The notes under the pieces were generated by a model. That model saw only the letters and a list, made by a program, of their open reading frames with translations, was not told the DNA's origin and did not search any database. The position numbers and the translations under genes were made by a program. 17,808 nucleotides of DNA from Ruminococcus sp. (GTDB taxonomy: Bacteria > Bacillota > Clostridia > Oscillospirales > Ruminococcaceae), in assembly GCA_023667165.1 (NCBI GenBank), contig JAMPAO010000054.1:1-17808 (forward strand), written 5' to 3'. Position 1 is the first letter of the stretch. Each line of letters starts with the position of its first letter. Positions 7,557-15,659 of the stretch are shown here, piece after piece.

Positions 7557-9395
7557 ATGGCAAAGATCATTGGTATCGATCTCGGTACAACAAATTCATG
7601 CGTAGCGGTTATGGAGGGCGGTTCAGCCGTTGTTATCGCCAATTCGGAGGGCGCGAGGACTACTCCCTCTGTGGTGGGTTTTACAAAAACGGGTGAAAGG
7701 CTTGTGGGACAGGTTGCAAAGCGCCAGGCTGTTACAAATGCGGAGAGAACTGTATCATCCATAAAAAGGCATATGGGCAGCGATCATAGGGTTGAGATCG
7801 ACGGCAAAAAATATACTCCCCAGGAGATCTCCGCTATGATACTCCAAAAGCTTAAGGCTGACGCCGAAGCTTATTTGGGCGAAAAGGTAACTGAGGCTGT
7901 TATTACCGTACCCGCATACTTTACCGACGCTCAGCGGCAGGCTACCAAGGACGCGGGTCAGATCGCGGGACTTAACGTAAAGAGAATAATCAACGAGCCT
8001 ACGGCTGCCGCTCTTTCTTACGGCATTGACAAGGAGCAGGATCAGACTGTTATGGTCTATGACTTGGGCGGCGGTACGTTCGATGTATCCATTATTGAAA
8101 TGGGGGACGGCGTTCAAGAAGTAAAGGCGACTGCGGGAAACAATCATCTGGGCGGCGACGATTTCGACCAAAGGATCATCAACTGGATGGTGGAGTCCTT
8201 TAAGGCGTCCGATGGTATCGACCTTACTTCCGACAAGATGGCTATGCAAAGACTTAAAGAGGCGGCGGAGAAGTCAAAGATCGAGCTTTCTTCCACTCCT
8301 TCTTCCATGATAAATCTTCCCTATATCACCGCAGACGCTACGGGACCCAAGCATATGGAGCTTACCCTTACCAAGGCTAAGTTCGACGAGCTGACCCACG
8401 ATCTGGTTGAGTCCACCATGGGACCCGTAAAGCAGGCTCTTTCAGACGCCGGACTGAACCCCTCCGATATAAACAAGGTTCTTATGGTAGGCGGTTCTTC
8501 AAGAATACCCGCCGTTCAGGACGCGGTAAAGAAGTTCATGAGCTGCGAGCCTTTTAAGGGAATCAATCCCGATGAGTGCGTCGCTTTGGGCGCCGCTCTC
8601 CAGGGAGGCGTGTTCACGGGCGATGTAACGGGCATGGTTCTCAGAGATGTTACTCCGCTGTCCCTGGGTATCGAAACGATGGGCGGCGTATGTACAAAGA
8701 TGATCGAAAGAAACAAGGCTATCCCCATCAAGCACACAATGGTATTCTCCACCGCCGCCGACAATCAGACAGCGGTAGATATCAATGTGCTTCAGGGCGA
8801 GCGTGAATTTGCCAAGGACAACAAGCTCATAGGCAATTTCCGTTTGGACGGTATCGCTCCGGCTCCCAGAGGAGTTCCTCAGATAGAGGTCACATTTGAT
8901 ATCGACGCTAACGGTATCGTTCATGTTTCCGCCAAGGATCTGGGTACGGGCAAGGCGCAGAATATTACTATCCAGTCCTCCACAAATATGTCCAAGGAGG
9001 ATATCGACAAGGCGGTAGAGGAAGCCGAGAGATATGCCGAGGAGGATAAAAAGCGCAAGGAAGAGGTAGACGTTAAAAATCAAGCCGAAAGTCTTGTATT
9101 CCAAAGCGAAAAGGCTATCGCAGATTTCGGCGATAAAGTATCCGACGCGGATAAAGCGCCCGTTCAGGCAAAGATCGAAGAGCTTAAAAAGGCTATCGAG
9201 GGCGGAAAGACCGATGAGATAAAGGCTAAGACCGACGAGCTTCAAAAGGCGGTTTATGAGATATCCTCAAAGGTTTATCAGGCTGCGGGAGCTGCGGCTC
9301 AGGCAGCGCAGGGCGGAGAGGCGCAAAGCTCCGACGGCGGCGATAACGGAGGCTCCGACGAGGGTTTCGTTGACGCGGACTTTACCGAAGCATGA
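7557..9395 (+). CDS. dnaK: Hsp70 chaperone DnaK
   Basis: A 612-aa ATP-dependent chaperone that works with DnaJ and GrpE. The ATPase domain (about residues 1-360) has GIDLGTTNSCVAV at the N-terminus, DLGGGTFDVS from D169 and VGGSSRIPAVQ at about 311-321. The substrate-binding beta domain begins near VTPLSLGIET, and the helical lid is followed by a Gly/Ser/Gln-rich tail ending DADFTEA. The N-terminal lobe lacks the insertion typical of Gram-negative DnaK, which agrees with a Bacillota origin. AAAGGAG lies 9 nt before the ATG. The gap to dnaJ is 138 bp, longer than the others in this operon, and contains a hairpin. Confidence 0.98.
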   Translation: MAKIIGIDLGTTNSCVAVMEGGSAVVIANSEGARTTPSVVGFTKTGERLVGQVAKRQAVTNAERTVSSIKRHMGSDHRVEIDGKKYTPQEISAMILQKLKADAEAYLGEKVTEAVITVPAYFTDAQRQATKDAGQIAGLNVKRIINEPTAAALSYGIDKEQDQTVMVYDLGGGTFDVSIIEMGDGVQEVKATAGNNHLGGDDFDQRIINWMVESFKASDGIDLTSDKMAMQRLKEAAEKSKIELSSTPSSMINLPYITADATGPKHMELTLTKAKFDELTHDLVESTMGPVKQALSDAGLNPSDINKVLMVGGSSRIPAVQDAVKKFMSCEPFKGINPDECVALGAALQGGVFTGDVTGMVLRDVTPLSLGIETMGGVCTKMIERNKAIPIKHTMVFSTAADNQTAVDINVLQGEREFAKDNKLIGNFRLDGIAPAPRGVPQIEVTFDIDANGIVHVSAKDLGTGKAQNITIQSSTNMSKEDIDKAVEEAERYAEEDKKRKEEVDVKNQAESLVFQSEKAIADFGDKVSDADKAPVQAKIEELKKAIEGGKTDEIKAKTDELQKAVYEISSKVYQAAGAAAQAAQGGEAQSSDGGDNGGSDEGFVDADFTEA

Positions 9396-9433
9396 TAAAA
9401 GGTGCGGCGCAGCACATCACACAGGCGGAAAAA

Positions 9434-9454
9434 AGGGCGGAGCATATCCGCCCT
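9434..9454 (+). other. Intercistronic hairpin between dnaK and dnaJ
   Basis: A perfect 8-bp GC-rich stem (AGGGCGGA 9434-9441 with TCCGCCCT 9447-9454) with a 5-nt loop. No T run follows, so it is not an intrinsic terminator. It could be an mRNA processing or stability element that sets the DnaK:DnaJ ratio; that role is inference. Confidence 0.5.
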
Positions 9455-9533
9455 ATTGCCGTGAATACAGGCGTTGTGCGCCGGCACGCCATGGTATCAA
9501 GCGCGGATAGATTTTAAGGAGAGTGGAACACCT

Positions 9534-10685
9534 ATGGCTGATAAGAGAGATTATTACGAGGTTCTGGGACTGCAAAAGGGAGCCTCGGAGGACGAAATAA
9601 AAAAGGCGTACCGCGCCTGCGTAAAAAAATATCACCCCGATCTTCACCCCGACGACAAGGAATGCGAGGAAAAGATGAAAGAGGTGAACGAGGCTTACGA
9701 ATGCTTGAGCGATCCCGAAACCAAAGAAAAATACGACCGCTTCGGTCATGCGGGAGTAGATCCGAATTACGGAGGAGCGGGAGGCTTCGGAGGATTTTCC
9801 GGCTTCGGAGATATGGGAGATATCGGCGATATATTCAGCTCGTTTTTCGGCGGCGGCTTCGGCGGCAGAACGAGTAATCCCAACGCTCCCCGAAGAGGAC
9901 AGGATATACAAACATATACGACTATCGATTTTATGGACGCCTGCAACGGCAAAAAGGTCGATATCAAGCTCAACCGTATGGAGGAATGTCCGGATTGTCA
10001 CGGATCCGGAGCGGCTGCCGGAACGTCGGCGGATACCTGTCCCGAGTGCAGCGGAACAGGTTACGTCAAAACCGCGCAGAGAACTCCTTTGGGCATGATA
10101 CCCTCGCAGCGCCCCTGTTCGCGCTGCGGAGGCAAGGGCAAGGTCATAAACAGTCCGTGCTCCAAATGTCACGGAGCAGGAAGAGTTTCTGTGGCAAAAA
10201 CCGTCACTGTCACCATTCCTGCGGGAATTGACAACGATCAGACATTGCAGGTAAGGGGACAGGGTCACAGCGGAATAAACGGAGGTCCCGCAGGAGATCT
10301 CCATGTTTCGGTGGAGGTTCGCCCCGATCCGTTTTTCGAGCGCGACGGATATGATATCCGCACGGAGATACCCATTACCTTTACTCAGGCTGTTATGGGC
10401 GACGAGATAACCGTTCCCTGCATTGACGGCAAGGTAAAGTGGACTATTGCAGAGGGTACTCAATCGGGTACTACGTTCCGTCTTAAGGGCAAGGGCGTAA
10501 AGAGGCTTAACCGCTCCGACAGGGGGGATCAGTTCGTAACGGTAAACGTTGAGGTACCCAAAAACCTTAACAAGATCCAAAAGGAGCTGCTTAAAAAGTT
10601 TGACGAGAGCCTGGGAGAAAATAACTACAATAAGCGGAAAAGCTTTTTTGAAAAACTGAAAAGCGTCCTTAAAAGCGAGATATGA
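9534..10685 (+). CDS. dnaJ: Hsp40 co-chaperone DnaJ
   Basis: A 383-aa co-chaperone that delivers clients and stimulates DnaK ATPase. The start at 9534 gives MADKRDYYEVLGLQKGASED, the usual DnaJ opening, with AAGGAG 12 nt upstream; longer in-frame starts have no ribosome site. The J domain is about residues 5-70 with the essential H34-P-D36. A Gly/Phe-rich linker (about 82-120) follows, then four CxxCxGxG zinc repeats from C152 to about 216 (CPDCHGSG, CPECSGTG, CSRCGGKG, CSKCHGAG), and the C-terminal peptide-binding domains. It is a complete type I DnaJ and the last gene of the operon. Confidence 0.97.
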   Translation: MADKRDYYEVLGLQKGASEDEIKKAYRACVKKYHPDLHPDDKECEEKMKEVNEAYECLSDPETKEKYDRFGHAGVDPNYGGAGGFGGFSGFGDMGDIGDIFSSFFGGGFGGRTSNPNAPRRGQDIQTYTTIDFMDACNGKKVDIKLNRMEECPDCHGSGAAAGTSADTCPECSGTGYVKTAQRTPLGMIPSQRPCSRCGGKGKVINSPCSKCHGAGRVSVAKTVTVTIPAGIDNDQTLQVRGQGHSGINGGPAGDLHVSVEVRPDPFFERDGYDIRTEIPITFTQAVMGDEITVPCIDGKVKWTIAEGTQSGTTFRLKGKGVKRLNRSDRGDQFVTVNVEVPKNLNKIQKELLKKFDESLGENNYNKRKSFFEKLKSVLKSEI

Positions 10686-10712
10686 TAAATCATGACCGCT
10701 TTTGACCGTATA

Positions 10713-10746
10713 AAAAAGGCAGCCGGAAACGAACGGCTGCCTTTTT
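10713..10746. terminator. Bidirectional terminator between convergent dnaJ and htpG
   Basis: A 13-bp stem: A5-GGCAGCCG at 10713-10725 pairs with CGGCTGCC-T5 at 10734-10746, with an 8-nt loop. The T run on the plus strand ends the dnaJ operon. The A run on the left becomes a T run on the minus strand and would end htpG transcripts. Confidence 0.92.
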
Positions 10747-10763
10747 GTGCGGCGAATACGTTT

Positions 10764-10798
10764 TTCTCCCTTGATACCGCTCTGATATCAAGGGAGAA
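10764..10798. other. Perfect 13-bp inverted repeat just past the htpG stop
   Basis: TTCTCCCTTGATA at 10764-10776 pairs with TATCAAGGGAGAA at 10786-10798 around a 9-nt loop. It starts 10 nt beyond the htpG stop. In the htpG direction it is followed by A, not T, so by itself it is a poor terminator. It could protect the 3' end of the htpG mRNA or back up the neighbouring terminator. Confidence 0.6.
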
Positions 10799-10808
10799 TT
10801 TATCTGTA

Positions 10809-12710
10809 TTACGCCATAATTGCGCATATTTTATTTGAAAATGCAATGGGATCGTCTATCGGCATTCCCTCTATCAGCAGCGCCTGATCGTAAAGAATGG
10901 AGGAGTAATCGCTGAATTTGTCCTTGTCCTCGCCGTACAGCCTTTGCATAGTGCCGAATATGGCGTGATTAGGGTTGATCTCAAGGATCTTTTCCGATTT
11001 TACCTTTTCATTCTGCGGATTTTGATTAAGTATCTTCTCCATTTCAAGTGATATCTGTCCCGCGCTTGAAAGGCATACGGGGTGCGACTTCAGCTTATCG
11101 GATATCTTGACCTCCTTGACCTTGCCGTCAAGCGCCTTTGACATAAATTCAAGCATATCCTTGTTGTCCTCGGACAGCTTTTTGGTTTCCTCCTTCTGTT
11201 CCTCGGTGTCAAGTCCCAGATCGCCCTCGGAAACGCTTTTGAATTCCTTGTCGCCGTGCCGCATAAGGATTTTTACAGCAAATTCGTCCACATTGTCGGT
11301 AAGATAGAGTATCTCGTATCCCTTGTCGCGGAGCAGTTCCGTCTGGGGCAGGGAATCTATCTTCGCAACGCTGTCGCCTGCGGCGTAATAGATGTACTTC
11401 TGATCTTCTTTCATTCGGGAAACATATTCGTCGAGAGTAACGAGCTTCTTTTCAGCCGACGACGTAAACAGCAGCAGATCCTCCACTGCGTCCTTGTCCC
11501 TGCCGTAATTGTCGTACACGCCGAATTTGATCTGTATGCCGAAAGCCTTCCACAGCTTCTCGTAATCATCGCGGCTGTTGGCAAGCAGCTTTTTCAGCTC
11601 GTTTTTAATGGTTTTTTCAATGGATTTTGCGATCATTTTGAGCTGATGATCGTGCTGGAGCATTTCACGGGAAATATTCAGCGAAAGATCGGCGGAATCC
11701 ACCAGTCCTCTTACAAACGAAAAATAATCCGGCAGAAGATCGGCGCACTTGTCCATGATAAGCACTCCGCTGGAATAAAGCTGAAGTCCCTTCTCAAAAT
11801 CCTTTGAATAGTAATTGTAGGGAGCCTGCGAGGGTATGAACAGCAGGGAATCATAGGTGACGGTACCCTCGATTTTGGAATGAACATATTTGAGCGGATC
11901 GGAATAATCGTAGAATTTGTCCTTATAGAAATTGTTGTAATCCTCGGCTTTAAGTTCGTTTTTGTTCTTGCGCCATATAGGAACCATGCTGTTGAGGGTT
12001 TCGTTTTCGATGTATTTTTCGTATGCGCTGTCCGAGTAATCGTCATCGGCGGCGTCGGACTTCCTGCGTGATTTTTCCACGTCCATTTTTATGGGGAAAC
12101 GGATATAATCGGAATATTTCTTGATAAGATCCTTGATCTTGAAGCTGTCAAGATATTCGCTGTAGGTTTCGTTCTCGGCGTCCTCTTTGAGCGTAAGGCG
12201 TATTTCCGTGCCGACCTTATCCTTGTCGCATTCTTCAATGGCGTAGCCGTCCACGCCCGAGGAACTCCACATATAAGCCTTGTCCTCTCCGTATGCCTTT
12301 GAACGAACCTCCACCCGCTTTGCGACCATGAACGCGGAGTAAAAGCCCACGCCGAACTGACCGATAATTTCAACATCCTCGCTTTTTTCGTTTTCGTTCT
12401 TGAATTTGAACGAGCCGCTGTTGGCAATGATACCGAGATTATTTTCCAGTTCCTCGGCAGTCATGCCGATACCGTTATCGGATACGGTAAGCACGCCGGC
12501 GTCCTTATCCGCGGTAATGGTTATGGCAAAATCGTCCTTGTTCATACCCACGGAATCATCGGTGAGAGATTTGAAATACAGCTTGTCTATGGCGTCGCTG
12601 GCGTTTGAGATAAGCTCTCGCAGGAAGATCTCCTTGTGTGTGTAGATGGAATTGATCATCATGTCCAGAAGACGCTTGGATTCAGCCTGAAATTCTTTTG
12701 TCTGAGCCAT
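10809..12710 (-). CDS. htpG: Hsp90-family chaperone HtpG
   Basis: A 633-aa ATP-dependent chaperone (bacterial Hsp90). The N-terminal GHKL ATPase domain shows E32-L-I-S-N36-A-S-D-A, D78-N-G-I-G-M and GQFGVGFYSAFMVA, so the ATP-binding and catalytic residues are present. The middle domain includes LFIPSQAPYN and NISREMLQ, and the C-terminal dimerisation domain runs to the end. The MEEVD tail of cytosolic eukaryotic Hsp90 is absent, as expected in bacteria. On the minus strand AAGGAAG lies about 8 nt before the ATG at 12710. It is monocistronic, converges on dnaJ, and carries its own SigA promoter overlapped by a CIRCE, which implies HrcA control. In B. subtilis htpG is not part of the HrcA regulon. 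Confidence 0.97.
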   Translation of the reverse strand: MAQTKEFQAESKRLLDMMINSIYTHKEIFLRELISNASDAIDKLYFKSLTDDSVGMNKDDFAITITADKDAGVLTVSDNGIGMTAEELENNLGIIANSGSFKFKNENEKSEDVEIIGQFGVGFYSAFMVAKRVEVRSKAYGEDKAYMWSSSGVDGYAIEECDKDKVGTEIRLTLKEDAENETYSEYLDSFKIKDLIKKYSDYIRFPIKMDVEKSRRKSDAADDDYSDSAYEKYIENETLNSMVPIWRKNKNELKAEDYNNFYKDKFYDYSDPLKYVHSKIEGTVTYDSLLFIPSQAPYNYYSKDFEKGLQLYSSGVLIMDKCADLLPDYFSFVRGLVDSADLSLNISREMLQHDHQLKMIAKSIEKTIKNELKKLLANSRDDYEKLWKAFGIQIKFGVYDNYGRDKDAVEDLLLFTSSAEKKLVTLDEYVSRMKEDQKYIYYAAGDSVAKIDSLPQTELLRDKGYEILYLTDNVDEFAVKILMRHGDKEFKSVSEGDLGLDTEEQKEETKKLSEDNKDMLEFMSKALDGKVKEVKISDKLKSHPVCLSSAGQISLEMEKILNQNPQNEKVKSEKILEINPNHAIFGTMQRLYGEDKDKFSDYSSILYDQALLIEGMPIDDPIAFSNKICAIMA

Positions 12711-12757
12711 AAAAACACTTCCTTATATTAAATATCTGCACTTTAGGGTTACAAGTG

Positions 12758-12784
12758 TTAGCACTCTACGTGTTTGAGTGCTAA
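12758..12784. promoter_or_regulatory. CIRCE operator upstream of htpG
   Basis: Perfect TTAGCACTC (12758-12766), a 9-nt spacer, and GAGTGCTAA (12776-12784). It begins 4 nt downstream of the htpG -10 box on the minus strand, exactly the same offset as the hrcA CIRCE. This is strong evidence that HrcA represses htpG here. Confidence 0.95.
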
Positions 12785-12788
12785 ATTC

Positions 12789-12817
12789 AGTATATACCAA
12801 TTGCGGCTAAAAATCAA
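12789..12817 (-). promoter_or_regulatory. SigA promoter of htpG
   Basis: On the minus strand, TTGATT (plus-strand 12812-12817), a 17-nt spacer and TATACT (plus-strand 12789-12794). The upstream side is A/T-rich and could act as an UP element. The expected start point falls inside the CIRCE, and the leader is about 70 nt. Confidence 0.88.
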
Positions 12818-12942
12818 GGGGATTTAGGATTTTTTACATTTTATTAACATTTTGGCGGCAGACGGGGCGGGACAGTATTTATGAGTTAAAAAAACGCATT
12901 ATCCGCATTTGTTTGACAGCGGCAGCGGAGATTTCCAAACCG

Positions 12943-12972
12943 TTCCCTAAAAAAATACACAAATTTCCCTAA
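12943..12972. repeat. Direct repeat TTCCCTAA x2, 22 bp apart
   Basis: TTCCCTAA occurs at 12943-12950 and 12965-12972, with starts 22 bp apart (about two helical turns), just upstream of the promoter of the FtsA-like gene. The placement suits an activator or repressor site, but no known operator is recognised and it may be chance. Confidence 0.3.
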
Positions 12973-12991
12973 GAAAATTGTATAAAACAGC

Positions 12992-13020
12992 TTGCAATTT
13001 TCAACGGGATATAGTATAAT
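12992..13020 (+). promoter_or_regulatory. SigA promoter of the FtsA-like gene
   Basis: TTGCAA at 12992-12997 (4/6), a 17-nt spacer, and a perfect TATAAT at 13015-13020. The start point is expected near 13027, giving a leader of about 45 nt. The promoter is divergent from that of htpG. Confidence 0.8.
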
Positions 13021-13070
13021 AAAAAAGGTAAATTGTCTGCAACACAAACGATAAAGGAATGATAAATAAT

Positions 13071-15518
13071 ATGCCGAGAACTAAAACAGAGGGCGCTGCC
13101 AATAAGTCGGTCACGGGCAGAAAGCTGCCCGGCAGAAAACAGACCGAGGACGATATTTTCGCGCTCGATATCGGAACACGCAACGTCGTGGGAATTATCG
13201 GACGTATGGATGACGGCGTTTTCATCGTAAACGAAGCGGTGTCCATACCCCACAGGCGCAGGGATATGCTTGACGGTCAGATAGAGGATATCGGCGGAAC
13301 GGCATATATTGTAAACAGGGTCAAGGAGGAGCTTGAGGATCTTACCGGAATAAGCCTTTCAAGAGTAGCCATCGCAGCCGCGGGACGTGCGCTGAAAACA
13401 AAGCGGTCCTCCGTGGAGAACGATATCGAGGGCAAGGACAAGATCAACGAAACCATGCTCAAAGCCTTGGAGCTGGAGGCGGTTTCGGCGGCTCAGGCGG
13501 AGCTTGACAAGGAAAATTACGAATCAAACATAAACTTCTACTGCGTGGGACATACGGTCATAAATTATAAGCTGGACGATTACCCGATAAGAAGCCTGCT
13601 GGGTCATAAGGGCAAAAAAGCGTCGGTAGAGCTTATTGCCGCGTTTCTTCCCAGTATCGTTGTCGAAAGCCTCTACACGGTGATGGATATGAACGGCCTT
13701 GAGGTCGCAAGCCTCACCCTTGAGCCTATTGCCGCCATGAACGTTATAATACCTCCCGATGTAAGGCTGATAAATATCGCCCTTGTCGATATAGGCGCAG
13801 GTACGACGGATATCGCCATTTCCCAGAGCGGCAGCATAGTCGCGTATGCTATGGCGACGACCGCGGGCGACGAAATAACAGAGGATATCATAAGAAAATA
13901 TCTGGTTGATTTTGATACTGCGGAAAACATGAAAATGGCTACTCCCGGAGAGGATATCGACTTTACCGATATTCTAGGTTTTGAGCATACCATACATTCC
14001 GCCGAATTTTATCAGAGCCTGTTCCCCGTTGTCCAGCAGCTTGCCGATACTATCGCGGATAATATTATAGAAGCAAACGGAGGCGCTCCCGCAGCGGTGT
14101 TCCTTGTAGGCGGCGGAAGCCTTATCCCGGATCTGCCGGCGCTTGTGTCGGAAAAGCTCCAGATACCGGAAAACAGGGTGGCCATAGGGGGGCAGAGCTG
14201 TCCGAAAAATATTGATATAGGCGACGCAAACGTGCTGGGTCCCGAATTCGTCACGCCTATCGGAATAGGAATAACCGCAACGCTGCAAACAGGTTATGAT
14301 TTCTCTCAGGTGATCCTTAACGGAAACAAGATACGCATTTTCGATACAAAGGCTGTTACAGCGGCGGATCTGCTTATAAACGCAGGCTTCAAGACCTCGC
14401 AGATAATAGGACGCTCTGGAAGAGGACTTACCTTTACCCTCAACGGAGAAAAGCAGACTCTTAAGGGAGAAACGTCGCTTCCCGCTCAGATAACCGTAAA
14501 CGGTCTGCCGGTGACTCTTGAATATACCATAAAGCAGGGCGATGTGATAGACTTCACTCCCGCCACTATGGGAATGAACGCGTCAGTTTGCATTTCCGAC
14601 CTTGCGGGAGAGGTGTTCTCCAAAAAGATCACTATTGACGGAGAGGAGTACAGCTTCGGCAATATCGCCCGCGTCAACGACAATAATGTAACGGGCGATT
14701 ACAGCGTGCAGAATTACGACGTTATCACGGTCGATGTTATCGAAACGCTGGGCGACCTTATGATCTCTCTTCCTTTTGACTGCCGCAATCTCGCTTTCTA
14801 CAAGGGGGACAAGGTGATAAGGGCGGATTATGTGCTTAATGAGAATGACTCCTTTATCACGAGAGATAGACGGGAGGTAAAAAACACCGCTCAGAATATA
14901 GCAAAAGAGATAGCCGAAAGGGATGAAAAGAGCCGGCGTTCAGCAAGCCTTACTTCAAATATGGCTCCCGTAGGCGAAAGCCGCTTCACCGCGCCAGTTT
15001 CGGATATTCCCGAGCCTGCGGCGGTACATACATCCTTTGCTCCCCGAACCGATAATCCGGAAAGAGCTTCAAATACATCCGACAGGCTTTCAAGAACGGT
15101 CTACAGAGGCGAAACGGCAGTTGCACCGGCGCCTGTCAATACCTCGAATATCATTCCGGAACCCGAACCTGTTCCCGTTCCGATCACCGTACCGGACGCT
15201 CCCGTCAAAGCGGAAGAGCCTATACAGACGATCCAGCCGATGCAGCCCATACAGCAGGAGCATTCCGAGCCGCAGCCGTCAAAGGAACCGTTCAAGAACG
15301 GCGGTATGATGGTATTTCTCAACGATATCCCCACAGCCTTGGAGCCGCGTGCCGACGGAGCGCAGCATGAATTTCTGGAGCTTATGGCGCTTGCCGATAT
15401 CGACATAGGCAATCCGCCGTCCAGCGGAAAAATGGTTTTGACCCTTAACGGTCAGAATGCCAGCTTTATGGACGTGCTTCACGAAGGGGACCGCATAGTT
15501 ATAAAGTGGGATGAATAA
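13071..15518 (+). CDS. FtsA-like actin-family ATPase with long C-terminal extension
   Basis: An 815-aa protein of the FtsA/PilM branch of the actin/Hsp70 ATPase superfamily. I prefer the ATG at 13071: AAAGGA (13053-13058) abuts the alternative ATG at 13059 but is 12 nt from this one. A basic N-terminal tail precedes phosphate loop 1 (D33-I-G-T-R), an SHS2-like 1C segment (about residues 60-190), phosphate loop 2 (D240-I-G-A-G-T-T-D) and the adenosine motif (V346-G-G-G-S). The actin core ends near residue 415. The extension has two or three beta-rich modules of the type xITVNGx(8-12)GDxIxF, a Pro/Glu/Gln-rich linker at about 690-740, and a final domain ending in a similar LTLNGQ...EGDRIVIKW module. 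Canonical FtsA is about 420 aa and has a short amphipathic C-terminal helix, not seen here. It is probably a division or envelope cytoskeletal factor rather than standard FtsA; the exact role is unknown. Confidence 0.85.
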   Translation: MPRTKTEGAANKSVTGRKLPGRKQTEDDIFALDIGTRNVVGIIGRMDDGVFIVNEAVSIPHRRRDMLDGQIEDIGGTAYIVNRVKEELEDLTGISLSRVAIAAAGRALKTKRSSVENDIEGKDKINETMLKALELEAVSAAQAELDKENYESNINFYCVGHTVINYKLDDYPIRSLLGHKGKKASVELIAAFLPSIVVESLYTVMDMNGLEVASLTLEPIAAMNVIIPPDVRLINIALVDIGAGTTDIAISQSGSIVAYAMATTAGDEITEDIIRKYLVDFDTAENMKMATPGEDIDFTDILGFEHTIHSAEFYQSLFPVVQQLADTIADNIIEANGGAPAAVFLVGGGSLIPDLPALVSEKLQIPENRVAIGGQSCPKNIDIGDANVLGPEFVTPIGIGITATLQTGYDFSQVILNGNKIRIFDTKAVTAADLLINAGFKTSQIIGRSGRGLTFTLNGEKQTLKGETSLPAQITVNGLPVTLEYTIKQGDVIDFTPATMGMNASVCISDLAGEVFSKKITIDGEEYSFGNIARVNDNNVTGDYSVQNYDVITVDVIETLGDLMISLPFDCRNLAFYKGDKVIRADYVLNENDSFITRDRREVKNTAQNIAKEIAERDEKSRRSASLTSNMAPVGESRFTAPVSDIPEPAAVHTSFAPRTDNPERASNTSDRLSRTVYRGETAVAPAPVNTSNIIPEPEPVPVPITVPDAPVKAEEPIQTIQPMQPIQQEHSEPQPSKEPFKNGGMMVFLNDIPTALEPRADGAQHEFLELMALADIDIGNPPSSGKMVLTLNGQNASFMDVLHEGDRIVIKWDE

Positions 15519-15567
15519 ATTACGAATATACGTTTTCCAAGCTGTACGGTGCGGAAATACGACAGCC

Positions 15568-15626
15568 GAAAGGCGGGAAACAGATCAAAAGGAGATCTGT
15601 TTCCCGCCTTTCTTTTTGTTTTTTGA
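15568..15626 (+). terminator. Strong intrinsic terminator after the FtsA-like gene
   Basis: A perfect 19-bp stem (15568-15586 with 15594-15612) and a 7-nt loop, AAAAGGA, followed by TTTTTG and then TTTTTT. It should isolate the FtsA-like gene from the sporulation operon. Confidence 0.94.
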
Positions 15627-15659
15627 TGCGGGGAGCGATAACACGCACTTAAAAAAAAT

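Noticed and set aside
8499..9245. Long minus-strand reading frame (248 codons) antisense to dnaK
   Set aside because: It lies wholly inside dnaK, has no ribosome site or recognisable motif, and reflects the codon bias of the real gene.
9453..10580. 375-codon minus-strand reading frame antisense to dnaJ
   Set aside because: A shadow of dnaJ: low-complexity Ser/Arg/Ala-rich product, no promoter or ribosome site, and no family resemblance.
12913..12918. Perfect TTGACA in the htpG/FtsA-like intergenic region
   Set aside because: No -10-like hexamer 16-18 nt downstream on the plus strand; the TTGCAA-N17-TATAAT promoter explains the gene better.
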